This document shows, one piece after another, positions 43,010-52,361 of a stretch of 64,000 nt of DNA. The translations under genes were made by a program, and so were the position numbers. Numbering within the stretch: the stretch's first letter is position 1; each line of letters starts with the position of its first letter. The stretch is from Litorimonas sp046250185 (lineage in GTDB: Bacteria > Pseudomonadota > Alphaproteobacteria > Caulobacterales > Maricaulaceae): the NCBI RefSeq assembly GCF_046250185.1, contig NZ_CP176469.1; one strand, given 5' to 3'. A model generated the notes under the pieces. It made no database searches and was not told the DNA's origin. It was given only the letters and a program-made list of their open reading frames with translations.

Positions 43010-43041
43010 TAGTGTGGCCAAGTCATTTCCTCAGGCCACTA
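43010..43041 (-). terminator. Possible hairpin downstream of tRNA-Ser
   Basis: TAGTGTGGCC (43010-43019) and GGCCACTA (43034-43041) pair with a bulge, 16 bp past the tRNA 3' end on the minus strand. There is no T tract, so this is tentative. Confidence 0.3.
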
Positions 43042-43056
43042 GACATCCCAGGGAAG

Positions 43057-43146
43057 TGGCGGGCGGGGAGGGATTCGAACCCCCGGTGGAGTTGCCCCCA
43101 CGCCAGTTTTCAAGACTGGTGCATTCAACCGCTCTGCCACCCGCCC
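43057..43146 (-). tRNA. tRNA-Ser (anticodon UGA)
   Basis: On the minus strand the acceptor arms GGGCGGG and CCCGCCC pair fully, with discriminator G and an encoded CCA. The D-arm begins TGGCAGAGCGG, the anticodon loop is CTTGAAA with UGA at 43110-43112, a long variable arm follows (GTGGGGGCAACTCCAC), and the T loop is TTCGAAT. The long variable arm and the 90-base length fit serine tRNA. Confidence 0.97.
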
Positions 43147-43413
43147 GCAAAAGCGCAATATATGACACGGTAATACGAGGCGGCGAATAGGGGGTTTTTA
43201 GCTGTCACTCAAGCCCTTTTTCATCAAATCTTGGAGGAACTGCATCTGAACTGCGTTAACCTTTTGCTCACCGTGGTTGGGAACGTAAAGTTAAGCCTGT
43301 TTGCGAACCTCGATTTAAACTTACTCATTTAGGTTACCAAATACTGACGGAAGACAGAGGCATATAAGTCTCGCTTTCAAATATCCCGGGTGGGGCGAGT
43401 AATAAAGGTGAGT

Positions 43414-44391
43414 ATGATGGGTAAACAACGTGTTTTATTGATGGGTTTATTGGCGGCGACATTATCTGTGAGTGTATCAGGATGTGCCACAACGAAGGTT
43501 ACAAAGTTGACCAAAGCAGCACCGATTACATATAAAGTCGGGAAGGGGAATGCACAATATGCGTCTCTCGCCAAACCAACTCTACCCCGTTCCAAACGTC
43601 CGTTTTCAACGCCGATCCCTTACGAGGCACCAGACGCCATTACTCGTGCGCCGCGCGCCGGCAAGACATTCGATCAAGCAAATGTTGATCCCGACCTCTA
43701 CAAACATCAACGTGTGGGCAAGCGCTATACAGTCATGGGAAAGTCATACACACCTAAGCATGAGCCGAAATACGACGTCACAGGTCAGGCCTCTTATTAC
43801 GGTGATAAATTCCACGGCAAGCCAACTGCCACGGGCGAAATTTTTAATAAGAATGACATCACAGCTGCGCACAAGACCCTGCCGCTTAATTCTATGCTGT
43901 TTGTGACTAATCTTGAAAATGGCAAGACTTTGATGGTTCGACTAAACGATCGCGGGCCTTTTGTCGGTAATCGTATTATCGATTTATCAGAGGCCTCTGC
44001 GCGTGCATTGGGCATCACAAAGTCGCAAGGTTTGGGTAAAGTCCGCGTTCAATATGCTGGCCCTGCCGACCCCATGGCGGCCAGTCGCTCTGTGATGAAA
44101 CAAGAAGCACAGCCAGTGCCCTTTCCAGAAGATAATTATGTGCAAGCGCCCTCTATTGCCACGCCAGCGCCAGCTCCGTCTGTGCCACAATACGATACGC
44201 CGCAATATGAGCCGCCAAGCCTGCCTGCGCCTGTCGTACCTGGCCGTCCACAACGCCTCGCGCCAGACGCCATGCCAGAAGACGGTGGTGATGTAACGCT
44301 GACCATTAAAGGGCCGATTCATGTCGCGAGTTATGACAGCCGTGTCGCTGAACCTCGCTTCATCCGCGGTGTTGTGAATACAACGAAGTAA
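43414..44391 (+). CDS. rlpA: RlpA-like septal lytic transglycosylase lipoprotein
   Basis: RlpA cleaves peptidoglycan lacking stem peptides, mostly at the septum. Start at ATG 43414 is favoured by AAGGTG just upstream. The lipobox is VSGC. The double-psi beta-barrel occupies about 115-205 (QASYYGDKFHGKPTATGEIF, TAAHKTLPLNSMLFVTNL, RLNDRGPFVGNRIIDLSEAS), including the catalytic Asp in LNDRGP. The C-terminal third is Pro-rich and disordered, with no SPOR domain seen. It is followed by dacA, another peptidoglycan enzyme. Confidence 0.93.
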   Translation: MMGKQRVLLMGLLAATLSVSVSGCATTKVTKLTKAAPITYKVGKGNAQYASLAKPTLPRSKRPFSTPIPYEAPDAITRAPRAGKTFDQANVDPDLYKHQRVGKRYTVMGKSYTPKHEPKYDVTGQASYYGDKFHGKPTATGEIFNKNDITAAHKTLPLNSMLFVTNLENGKTLMVRLNDRGPFVGNRIIDLSEASARALGITKSQGLGKVRVQYAGPADPMAASRSVMKQEAQPVPFPEDNYVQAPSIATPAPAPSVPQYDTPQYEPPSLPAPVVPGRPQRLAPDAMPEDGGDVTLTIKGPIHVASYDSRVAEPRFIRGVVNTTK

Positions 44392-44453
44392 GAAACTTCA
44401 CCTCTGCGCCTTGCGATTGCCGCAAAGCCATGACAATTCAGAAGGGCATCCAT

Positions 44454-45638
44454 ATGGGTGCCCCTTTTGATTCTTGTCGCTTGGAGCCAGTCTTGTTTTT
44501 GCGTTATCTATTTTCTTCTGCGTCCCTGACTTTGCTCGCGCTGTCTATTTCCACTCCCGCCTTTGCGCAGTATAACAGCGCCGCCCCTCATGCTGTGATA
44601 ATGGATTTTGAGACTGGACAAATTCTTTACGAAAAAAATGCGCGGCAGCCAATGGCACCTGCGTCCATGACCAAAATCATGACGGTAGAAATGGTGTTGG
44701 AAGCGATCAAGTCTGGCAACCTTAGCCTCGATGCAAAATTCACTGTCAGCGAAGAGGCATGGCGTCGCGGCGGAACAAAATCTGGCTCCTCCACTATGTT
44801 TCTCAAACTTGGCTCTCAAGTGCGCGTTGAAGACCTCTTGCGCGGTGCAATCATTCAGTCTGGCAATGATGCGTGTATCACGCTTGCTGAAGGCCTCGCG
44901 GGATCAGAAGACGGCTTTGCGGCACAAATGTCTGCACGCGCCAAGACACTGGGCCTAGAGAGCGCAACTTTTCGTAATTCGACAGGCTGGCCGCATCCCG
45001 AGCATGAAATTAGCGCGGTCGATTTGGCGTCCCTGTCACGCCACCTTATTAGCGAACACGCAGAGTTCTATCCGATATACTCAGAGCGTAGCTTTACATG
45101 GAACGGCATCACTCAAAGCAATCGTAATCCATTATTAGGAAAGCTAACGGGTGCAGATGGTATAAAAACAGGTTCAACCGAGGCCTCAGGCTTTGGTTTA
45201 GTAGGGTCTGCAAAGCGTGGCGATGACCGCCGAATTATTGTGATTAACGGCTTGGCCAATAAAGCTGAGCGCCAGGCTGAGAGCCTTGCTCTGATGGAGG
45301 CCGCGTTCTCACAATTCCAGATTTATAACCTTTATAAAAGTGCACAAGTCATTGGTGAGGTTGACGTCTACATGGGCAAATCTGCGACTGTTCCAGCCGC
45401 ACTGGGCGAAGACATCAAGATGGGTCTGCATATATCGCAGCGCGGATCAACAAGCGCGAAGGTCGAGTATGTGACTGCAGTCGCACCGATTGCTAAAGGC
45501 GACAAAATTGCAGAATTAGTTATCAGTGCACCTGGCAAGGACACACAGCGTTACCCACTCTTCGCCACACAAGACGTCAAAGCGAAGTCATTATTTGGTA
45601 AAGCATGGACATCACTACTTAATAAGATCAGGGGCTAG
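44454..45638 (+). CDS. dacA: D-alanyl-D-alanine carboxypeptidase (DacA/DacC-type PBP)
   Basis: Low-molecular-mass penicillin-binding protein that trims the terminal D-Ala of stem peptides. Motifs are SxxK as SMTK, SxN as SGN and KTG in GIKTGSTEASG; a C-terminal beta domain (about 300-390) and an end rich in Lys/Leu suggest membrane binding. Signal peptide ends TPAFAQ. The start is uncertain: ATG 44430, ATG 44454, or TTG 44493 with GGAG at the right distance and the cleanest signal peptide. It precedes tmk by 3 bp. Confidence 0.95.
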   Translation: MGAPFDSCRLEPVLFLRYLFSSASLTLLALSISTPAFAQYNSAAPHAVIMDFETGQILYEKNARQPMAPASMTKIMTVEMVLEAIKSGNLSLDAKFTVSEEAWRRGGTKSGSSTMFLKLGSQVRVEDLLRGAIIQSGNDACITLAEGLAGSEDGFAAQMSARAKTLGLESATFRNSTGWPHPEHEISAVDLASLSRHLISEHAEFYPIYSERSFTWNGITQSNRNPLLGKLTGADGIKTGSTEASGFGLVGSAKRGDDRRIIVINGLANKAERQAESLALMEAAFSQFQIYNLYKSAQVIGEVDVYMGKSATVPAALGEDIKMGLHISQRGSTSAKVEYVTAVAPIAKGDKIAELVISAPGKDTQRYPLFATQDVKAKSLFGKAWTSLLNKIRG

Positions 45639-45641
45639 ATC

Positions 45642-46304
45642 ATGGCAGAACGCGGACAATTTATTACCTTTGAAGGCGGCGAAGGCGCGGGCAAGACAAC
45701 CCAAGCCAAGATGCTGGCTGAAGCGCTGGAAAATGCGGGCATTGAAACATTACTCACCCGCGAGCCAGGTGGGACATTTGGCGCGGAGTCAATCCGAAAG
45801 CTCGTCCTTGAAGGCACACAAGATCGCTGGACGGGCATGACGGAATTGCTTCTGATGTATGCTGCGCGGCTGGATCATGTTCAGAAATTAATCAAGCCAG
45901 CATTAGATCGCGGCGTGTGGGTCATCAGTGACCGTTTCTCCGACAGCAGCACAGCCTATCAGGGCTATGCGCGTGGGTTGGGTGCGGACAAAGTTCGTGC
46001 GGTTCATAAAGTCGTTATGGATGGCTTTGAGCCAGACATTACGATCCTATTTGATATGGACCCCATCATGGCACAAAAACGTGTTGAGACGCGTGGTGAA
46101 TTGATGTCGCGTTTTGACACCGAAGACATTGCCTTCCATAAAAAACTCCGCGACGCTTTCCTTGAAATCGCAAAATCTGAACCTGACCGTGTTGTGACGA
46201 TAGATGCAGACGAAACTCGAAGCGGCGTCCACACGCGTATCCTCCATGCGATGACGCAAAAATACCCTGAATTTGCCGGCAAATTGAGCCGTGCAGCCAG
46301 TTAG
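45642..46304 (+). CDS. tmk: Thymidylate kinase
   Basis: Phosphorylates dTMP to dTDP. The 220-residue protein has the P-loop FEGGEGAGKTTQAKML, the DRF-type motif VISDRFSDSSTAYQGYARG and the LID with RVETRGELMSRFD. Order dacA-tmk-holB is common in Alphaproteobacteria. Confidence 0.97.
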   Translation: MAERGQFITFEGGEGAGKTTQAKMLAEALENAGIETLLTREPGGTFGAESIRKLVLEGTQDRWTGMTELLLMYAARLDHVQKLIKPALDRGVWVISDRFSDSSTAYQGYARGLGADKVRAVHKVVMDGFEPDITILFDMDPIMAQKRVETRGELMSRFDTEDIAFHKKLRDAFLEIAKSEPDRVVTIDADETRSGVHTRILHAMTQKYPEFAGKLSRAAS

Positions 46305-46313
46305 AGCTGCGTT

Positions 46314-47375
46314 ATGCGTCAGGCGGAAATCGAGACATTCCCGGAGGCAGATTGCGCCGATGGCTGTCTGCATCCCCGCCATGTTTATGACCTGATTGGA
46401 CATGCTGACGCCGAGGCCCGTTTCATCAAAGCTAGGCAGTCAGGTCGGTTGCATCATGCTTGGTTGATCACGGGTGCGCCTGGCATAGGGAAAGCCACAC
46501 TGGCCTATCGCATTATTAGGTATATGCTGGGAGGTGAAAGCCTTCTGACCAACAGCTTGAACATCCCAGCAAGCGATCCCGTGGCACAACGCATTGCGGC
46601 GTTAGGTCACGAGAATTTTAAACTGATCCGTCGTCCCTATGATCATAAAACGAAGAAGATCAAGACTGAAATTCCTGTAGACGAAGTCCGCGCGCTTTCT
46701 ACATTTTTCCAAAAAACTGCAGGGTCTGATAGTGGGTGGCGTGTGTGCCTAATTGATCGTGCGGATGAGTTAAACCGCAATTCAGAAAACGCTATTTTGA
46801 AACTGCTCGAGGAACCGCCAGAGCGGACTTTGTTTATATTACTATCATCTGCGCCAGGGCAGTTACTCCCAACTATCCGCTCGCGTTGTATGGCGCTAGA
46901 GCTGCGCCCTGTGCCTAAGGACGACATTGGTGGGTGGCTCAGCCACCATATTGACGCGAGTGAAGAGATCAAAAATGCGGCTATTGGTCTATCCCGCGGC
47001 GCCCCGGGGAAAGCGCTAGCCTTAGCCCGCAATTCTGACACGGTGCTAATACCACTCTCCCGTTTTTTGTCATCACTAGGGTCGCACAGTCATTCGACCG
47101 ATATGACGCTAGCTAAGACTCTGGCTATGCAGTCCAATCTTGGCACGCGCGATATGTTTTGGGAGGGTTTGGCCGATATATTGCAACACCAAGCTGTCTT
47201 TTCGGTGACAGGGGAATGGACAGGAGCGTTTAAACCTCTGCCTGTCGCAAAATCTCCACAGACTTGGGCAAAACTCAGCGAGCAAGTGGTTGAGACACAA
47301 CAGCGCGAGAGTGCGATCAACCTCGACAAAATAGCGGCTATGTTTGATACACTGTCAGCAATAAGGACCGCCTAA
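46314..47375 (+). CDS. holB: DNA polymerase III delta-prime subunit
   Basis: Clamp-loader subunit of 353 residues: P-loop-like TGAPGIGKATLAYRI near 55, the sensor segment LKLLEEPPERTLFILLSSAPG and arginine-containing TIRSRCMALELRPV. The zinc-finger cysteines of the family are not apparent. It overlaps the next gene by one base. Confidence 0.93.
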   Translation: MRQAEIETFPEADCADGCLHPRHVYDLIGHADAEARFIKARQSGRLHHAWLITGAPGIGKATLAYRIIRYMLGGESLLTNSLNIPASDPVAQRIAALGHENFKLIRRPYDHKTKKIKTEIPVDEVRALSTFFQKTAGSDSGWRVCLIDRADELNRNSENAILKLLEEPPERTLFILLSSAPGQLLPTIRSRCMALELRPVPKDDIGGWLSHHIDASEEIKNAAIGLSRGAPGKALALARNSDTVLIPLSRFLSSLGSHSHSTDMTLAKTLAMQSNLGTRDMFWEGLADILQHQAVFSVTGEWTGAFKPLPVAKSPQTWAKLSEQVVETQQRESAINLDKIAAMFDTLSAIRTA

Positions 47376-48151
47376 TGCTCGTTGATAGTCACGTAAATTT
47401 ACACGGCGAAAAATTTGCTGATGATTTGGACGATGTTATCGCGCGCGCGGGCGAGGCTGACATTGGGTATATGCTCAATATTTGTTGCAACATCAAAGAT
47501 TTTGACGCCGTCATAGAAGTTGCAGAACGGGGGGCCAACATCTTTGCCAGCGTCGGCACGCATCCTCATGACGCCAAAGACAACCCTGACATTACGCCTG
47601 ACCAGCTGATTGAAATGGCACAACATCCGAAAGTGATCGGGATTGGCGAAACGGGGTTTGACTTCCACTATGGCTATAGCAGCCAAGAGGCACAGATCAC
47701 AAATTTCAAGGCACACATTATAGCCTCGCAAGAAACACAGTTGCCATTGATAATTCACACTCGTGAGGCTGATGAGTTAATGATGGAGACCCTCAAACAA
47801 GCCCTTGATCACAAACACTTTCCAGCGGAATTACATTGCTACACATCTGGTCCCGAATTGGCAGAATGGGCGAGCGATCAGGATTTTTATTTCTCAGTGT
47901 CGGGCATCCTAACCTTTAAAAATGCACACGACGTGCGCGCGCTCGCCAGAGCCATGCCAGATGACCGTATCATGCTGGAGACAGATTGTCCCTATCTTGC
48001 CCCCGTACCGCATCGCGGGCGACGAAATGAACCCGCTTTTGTGCGGGAAGTTTGCCAAGGACTTGCCGATGTGAAGGGTTGGAGTTTTGACGAAACGGCG
48101 CAACGCACAACTGATGCTTTCTTCAACCTATTTCAAAAGGCTGTGCGTTAA
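47375..48151 (+). CDS. tatD: TatD-family metal-dependent hydrolase
   Basis: A TIM-barrel metal hydrolase of 258 residues, expected to act as a DNase or on related substrates. Seen: SVGTHPHDAKDN, GIGETGFDFHY, LIIHTREADE, LHCYTSG and ETDCPYLAPVPHRGRRNEP. The first motif is DSHVNLH in place of the usual DSHCHL, so one of the two N-terminal metal-ligand histidines is Asn. Other ligands (Glu in GETG, His in IIHTRE, Asp in ETDCP) are intact. Confidence 0.92.
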   Translation: MLVDSHVNLHGEKFADDLDDVIARAGEADIGYMLNICCNIKDFDAVIEVAERGANIFASVGTHPHDAKDNPDITPDQLIEMAQHPKVIGIGETGFDFHYGYSSQEAQITNFKAHIIASQETQLPLIIHTREADELMMETLKQALDHKHFPAELHCYTSGPELAEWASDQDFYFSVSGILTFKNAHDVRALARAMPDDRIMLETDCPYLAPVPHRGRRNEPAFVREVCQGLADVKGWSFDETAQRTTDAFFNLFQKAVR

Positions 48152-48976
48152 ATGGGTATTCGGGCGATCATTTTGGGCTGTGGATCTTCTGGTGGCGTGC
48201 CACGTGTTGGTGGCGATTGGGGCGCGTGCGATCCTAATGAGCCTAAAAACAGACGCTCTCGTAGTTCCATTCTAGTCCAAGCGTGGCAGGGAAAAGAGTG
48301 TCCAGATGATCAATCAGAGATGACAACGATCCTTATCGATAGTTCTCCAGATCTAAGAGAACAGTTATTGCGAGCCGAAACGCAACATCTTGATGCGCTG
48401 CTTTATACACATGATCATGCGGACCAAAGTCATGGCATTGATGATTTGCGCGCGATCGCCTACCGCATGCGCAAGCAGGTGCCGACCTATATGGACGCAC
48501 ACACAAAAGAGCATGTGTGGACGCGGTTTCAATATTGCTTTGAAATGCCAGAAGGTCGGGTACATCCCCCGATTTTAGACTTGCAGCCCTTGATCAAAAA
48601 TAATGACGTGATCACTGTGTCCGGTGCGGGCGGCGATATTTCGGTAAAAGTGTTGGAAGTCAGCCACGGCCCAACACCCTCGCTAGGCTTCGTATTCAAT
48701 GACTTACTGGCATATTCACCTGACGTTTGGGGAATTAACACAGCAGCTTTGGAGACGCTCCGAGGAATGAACACATGGATCGTGGATGCGCTAAGATATA
48801 ATGATCACCCCACGCACGCACATGCTGACAAGACGTTGGCTTGGATAGCGAAGACACAAACGCGGCAGGCTGTGTTGACTAATTTACATATTGATATGGA
48901 TTATCAAACACTATCCGAAGAGCTACCACCGGCGGCGAAACCTGCTTTTGACGGGATGATCGTTGAACCGCTTTAG
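48152..48976 (+). CDS. MBL-fold metallohydrolase (PhnP-like)
   Basis: A 274-residue metallo-beta-lactamase-fold phosphodiesterase-like protein. It has GCGSSGGVPRVGGDWGACDP near the N-terminus, the metal motif YTHDHADQSHGIDDLR and later His residues in LEVSHG and VLTNLHIDMDY. This family follows tatD in many Alphaproteobacteria; its natural substrate there is unsettled. Its start follows the tatD stop directly. Confidence 0.92.
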   Translation: MGIRAIILGCGSSGGVPRVGGDWGACDPNEPKNRRSRSSILVQAWQGKECPDDQSEMTTILIDSSPDLREQLLRAETQHLDALLYTHDHADQSHGIDDLRAIAYRMRKQVPTYMDAHTKEHVWTRFQYCFEMPEGRVHPPILDLQPLIKNNDVITVSGAGGDISVKVLEVSHGPTPSLGFVFNDLLAYSPDVWGINTAALETLRGMNTWIVDALRYNDHPTHAHADKTLAWIAKTQTRQAVLTNLHIDMDYQTLSEELPPAAKPAFDGMIVEPL

Positions 48977-49548
48977 GGCCGAATATTCCAAGAGGTAATT
49001 GTTGGAAAGCCGTCGTGATACGCAATGGTGCCATATGCGCCCGTTTTCAACTTTCTTTCAAATGCTTCTGCGGTGTGAGTTACATCGAAGAGGAACCTTG
49101 CAGTTCCATTGCTTGTCACCACAAGAATATCTCCTGGCTGATCAGCATAAGCTGCGAGAAATGCTGTCCAGTCAGATTTGATTTGTGCGGGATTAACACG
49201 CCATCCATTAGGCACAATCGCTGCGCTGTCCCACGCCTCAATCGCCTCTTGTCCAAGACGCGCTACGACCTCAGCCTCGGGTTTATTCTCGTCAGGGCCA
49301 TAATCTATTTCTGTCAAGAATGGGAGCGTCTCTGCTCGCCCCGCTACGATTTCTGCCGTTTGTCGTGTCCGCCGCAAAGGAGAACAGTAGACGTGAGTAA
49401 ACGTCTGACCTTTAAAATGCGCTGCGATTGCTTTGGCTTGAGCCACGCCAGAATTTGACAATGGTAAATCTGTTCGCCCGCCAACGCGCGTTACAACATC
49501 GCTAGGATCAAAGGTGTTCCCATGACGCAAAATGATGATGCGCGCCAT
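48973..49548 (-). CDS. Histidine phosphatase family protein
   Basis: A phosphoglycerate-mutase-fold phosphatase of about 191 residues with the RHG motif IIILRHGNTFD, GGRTDLPLSNSGVAQAKAIA and the second-His region VVTSNGTARFLFDV, where the usual His of SHG is replaced by Asn. Start ATG 49548 is chosen because AAGGGA precedes it and it avoids overlap with kdsB. It overlaps the convergent MBL gene by 4 bp. Substrate unknown. Confidence 0.86.
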   Translation of the reverse strand: MARIIILRHGNTFDPSDVVTRVGGRTDLPLSNSGVAQAKAIAAHFKGQTFTHVYCSPLRRTRQTAEIVAGRAETLPFLTEIDYGPDENKPEAEVVARLGQEAIEAWDSAAIVPNGWRVNPAQIKSDWTAFLAAYADQPGDILVVTSNGTARFLFDVTHTAEAFERKLKTGAYGTIAYHDGFPTITSWNIRP

Positions 49549-49549
49549 A

Positions 49550-50353
49550 TCAATGTCCCTTAAACGGATCGCCATGCTTGCGGATCAGCGCTTCCGCGCG
49601 GCGCAAATCATCTGGCGTATCAATGCCGGGGGTTGCGACATCGGGCGGATCAACAGCAACCGCTTTGATCGTCAAGCCGTTCTCTATTGCACGCAACTGT
49701 TCTAGGCCCTCCAACAATTCATAGCGGCTCTCGGCTAAGCCCACAAAACGCTCCAAAGCAGGCTTTCTAAATGCATATAGGCCAACATGGCGCCGCACAG
49801 GGGAGAGGGGTTGAGCTGCACGTAATGCGGCTTCATTGCGTATGGTCGGGATGATCGTTTTAGAGAACCAAACGGCGCGCTCATCTAAGTCGGTAATAAG
49901 TGTGGTGCCTGAAAACGGTGTGGTCAGCTTATCCTGACGCAGTTGATCCAACGCGACCCAACCCAGTTGCACATAAGGCGTCGCAATATCATCATCGCTC
50001 TCATGGAGTGCTTCGATGACGGCTTGCAAATGCGCGACAGGCGTAAACGGCGCGTCGCCTTGCAAGTTAACGATGATCTGTGCGTCTGGTGCAACAGCTT
50101 TAGCAGCTACTAACGCGCGGTCTGACCCAGTGCGGAGATTTGCATCAGTTATAACACAAGGCAGGCCAAATTCCTCGCAATGCGCAACAATGTCGGCGTG
50201 ATCAGTAGCTATCACGAAAGGCTGTCCCGTTTGATTGGCTATATCGGCTGTGCGGCGCACCATAGAAACGCCTGCAATTTTAGCCAATGGCTTCCCGGGG
50301 AAGCGCGTACTGCCCATCCGCGCAGGGATAACGATGATCGATTGCTTATACAT
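49550..50353 (-). CDS. kdsB: CMP-KDO synthetase
   Basis: 3-deoxy-manno-octulosonate cytidylyltransferase, activating KDO for lipopolysaccharide core synthesis. The 267-residue protein begins MYKQSIIVIPARMGSTRFPG with the nucleotide-binding loop PARMGSTRFPGKPL, then VIATDHADIVAHCEEFG and VNLQGDAPFT. Start ATG 50353 overlaps kdsD by 8 bp; ATG 50359 and 50383 are alternatives. Confidence 0.95.
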   Translation of the reverse strand: MYKQSIIVIPARMGSTRFPGKPLAKIAGVSMVRRTADIANQTGQPFVIATDHADIVAHCEEFGLPCVITDANLRTGSDRALVAAKAVAPDAQIIVNLQGDAPFTPVAHLQAVIEALHESDDDIATPYVQLGWVALDQLRQDKLTTPFSGTTLITDLDERAVWFSKTIIPTIRNEAALRAAQPLSPVRRHVGLYAFRKPALERFVGLAESRYELLEGLEQLRAIENGLTIKAVAVDPPDVATPGIDTPDDLRRAEALIRKHGDPFKGH

Positions 50354-51359
50354 AACCATCTTCAAGCAGGGATTTAAGATCAATCAGGGCCACAGGTTTA
50401 CCGTCATCAGTGACGAAAGCGTTGCCGATGCGGCGATCACTAAACAGCTTTACGACATCCCCCATACGCATACCCATTGAGAGGGTTAGGGGAGAGGGGG
50501 TCATAATATCTACAGCAGAAAAACTAAAGAAGTCACTGTTTTCATTATGTTTTTCCATCGCACGACGTATATCGCCATCTGTGATCATGCCGATCAAATT
50601 TTGGGCTCCATCAACAACTGCAGCACAGCCTTTGCCGCCACGCGATACGGTCAAGACAGTCTCTTTCATGGGTGTTTCGGGTGTTATCATTGGTAAATCT
50701 TGCGGATGTGCCAGCCGCCAATCTGCGACTGTTTGCAATCGAAGACCCAGTTTTCCAGCAGGGTGCCTGCGACCAAAATCATCTTGCGTGAAGCCTCGTG
50801 CTTGCATCACAGCTACCATAAGCGCGTCGCCGAGCGCGAGTGTGTTTGTGGTTGATGTTGTGGGGGCGAGGCCGTTCGGGCAGGCTTCTTCGACGCGGGG
50901 CAATGCCAAAATCGTGTCTGCGGCTTTGCCTAAGCTCGAATTCGGGTTCGCAGTAATTGCAATGATCGGCACACCTAAACCTTTAGAATATGCCGTAACT
51001 GCCCGTAATTCTTGGCTTTCTCCTGAATTTGATAGGGCTAGCAAGACGCAGCCTTGACTTATCATGCCCAAATCGCCGTGAGACGCTTCTGTGGGGTGCA
51101 TAAAAAAGCTTGGCGTGCCCGTTGATGCAAAACTGGCAGCAATTTTCCGTCCGATATGACCAGATTTTCCAACGCCCACTACGACGAGATAATTCTTTGC
51201 TGATAGAATGGTATTGACGGCCGCATCAAAGCTGTCGCCAATAGAAGCGCGCAATGTCTCGAGACCAGCGATCTCGGCTGTGATGACTTGCGTGGCAATG
51301 GATTGTGGGTTGGACGACAAGACCCGACTTGGAGCCCTGATCGTAATAACTAACCCCAC
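50346..51359 (-). CDS. kdsD: Arabinose-5-phosphate isomerase (KpsF/GutQ)
   Basis: Converts ribulose-5-phosphate to arabinose-5-phosphate, first step of KDO synthesis. The 337-residue protein has a SIS domain (about 45-185; VVVGVGKSGHIGRKIAASFA, ALSNSGESQELRAV) and two CBS domains (about 210-330; MTPETPMKETVLTVSRGGKG, IGMITDGDIRRAM). Coupled with kdsB, giving two KDO-pathway enzymes; kdsA and kdsC are not in the window. Confidence 0.95.
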   Translation of the reverse strand: MGLVITIRAPSRVLSSNPQSIATQVITAEIAGLETLRASIGDSFDAAVNTILSAKNYLVVVGVGKSGHIGRKIAASFASTGTPSFFMHPTEASHGDLGMISQGCVLLALSNSGESQELRAVTAYSKGLGVPIIAITANPNSSLGKAADTILALPRVEEACPNGLAPTTSTTNTLALGDALMVAVMQARGFTQDDFGRRHPAGKLGLRLQTVADWRLAHPQDLPMITPETPMKETVLTVSRGGKGCAAVVDGAQNLIGMITDGDIRRAMEKHNENSDFFSFSAVDIMTPSPLTLSMGMRMGDVVKLFSDRRIGNAFVTDDGKPVALIDLKSLLEDGYV

Positions 51360-51495
51360 TCATTTCTCATAATAAACATTATGCGAATAAGTGACTGGCT
51401 TAAGGATCAGGCGCTTTGCACCTATATAATTTCTACTCTGCTCCGTGTTTACAGGAATTTAGTGAGAAATATAGAGGTCATAAGCAAATATACGA

Positions 51496-51522
51496 CAACC
51501 CGCAGACTTGGCCTGCGGGTTG
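51496..51522 (-). terminator. Terminator at the end of the alginate operon
   Basis: CAACCCGCAG (51496-51505) and CTGCGGGTTG (51513-51522) form a perfect 10-bp stem with a 7-base loop. It lies 48 bp past the SDR stop codon on the minus strand, and the following bases there are moderately T-rich. Confidence 0.8.
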
Positions 51523-51569
51523 GGTATTAGGCTCATTATCCCCCCGATAGAGCCCAAGTGTTTTGACAA

Positions 51570-52325
51570 CTATGAGAAGAACATGCCGCCATTGATGTCC
51601 ATATTCACACCGGTCAAATAAGACGACTGATCTGTAGCGAGGAACATCATGGCATTGGCGACGTCATCTGGGTGACCCTGACGACGTAGCGGGACTGTAT
51701 TTTCGACGTGTGTACGAACTGTATCTGGCGTAAATGTGTCATGGAAAGTTGTGTCGATCATGCCAGCGCAGAGTGCGTTAACCCGAATACCTTGAGGGCC
51801 TAACTCTTTCGCCATGCCGCGTGTGAATGTGATCACTGCGCCTTTCGCTGTGGAGTAAGCAGATGCGCCGCCACCGCCGCCGTCACGCCCTGCGAGTGAC
51901 GCCATGTTCACGACCGCACTGCCCTTTGGCATGTGCGGCACGACGGCTTGCATTGCGAGAAATGTTGAGTTCATGTTGAGGTGCATAACCTGATTGAAAA
52001 ACGCTTCATCCATTTCTGCGAGCTTTTTACGCGCGACCAAACCACCGACATTATTGACCAAGACATGGATGTCTTTCCCGAATGCCTTTTGCGTTTCTGC
52101 GACGAGCGCGTCGACATCAGACTTTTTCGTCATATCGCCTTTGACGAGGATAGCCGTGCCCCCTGCTCCCTCGATGAGTTTGATCGTCTCGTCGCCAGCC
52201 TCTTTACTGCTATTATAATTGACGACGACTTTCGCGCCCGCTTCAGCGAGTTTAACGGCGCAAGATCGGCCAATGTCGCGTGTACCGCCCGTGACGATTG
52301 CGACTTTTCCTTTGAGGTCATGCAT
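51570..52325 (-). CDS. SDR oxidoreductase, probable DEH reductase
   Basis: A 251-residue short-chain dehydrogenase with TGGTRDIG cofactor loop, NNVGG, catalytic Ser/Tyr/Lys in ASLAGRDGG and AYSTAKGAV, and terminal GVNMDINGGMFFS. In alginate loci such enzymes reduce 4-deoxy-L-erythro-5-hexoseulose uronate (DEH) to 2-keto-3-deoxygluconate with NAD(P)H; that role is inferred from its place behind the alginate lyase and transporter genes. It ends the operon. Confidence 0.88.
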   Translation of the reverse strand: MHDLKGKVAIVTGGTRDIGRSCAVKLAEAGAKVVVNYNSSKEAGDETIKLIEGAGGTAILVKGDMTKKSDVDALVAETQKAFGKDIHVLVNNVGGLVARKKLAEMDEAFFNQVMHLNMNSTFLAMQAVVPHMPKGSAVVNMASLAGRDGGGGGASAYSTAKGAVITFTRGMAKELGPQGIRVNALCAGMIDTTFHDTFTPDTVRTHVENTVPLRRQGHPDDVANAMMFLATDQSSYLTGVNMDINGGMFFS

Positions 52326-52361
52326 AATATTTTTCCTAGTTCGAATTAAAGTTTGGGTGAG

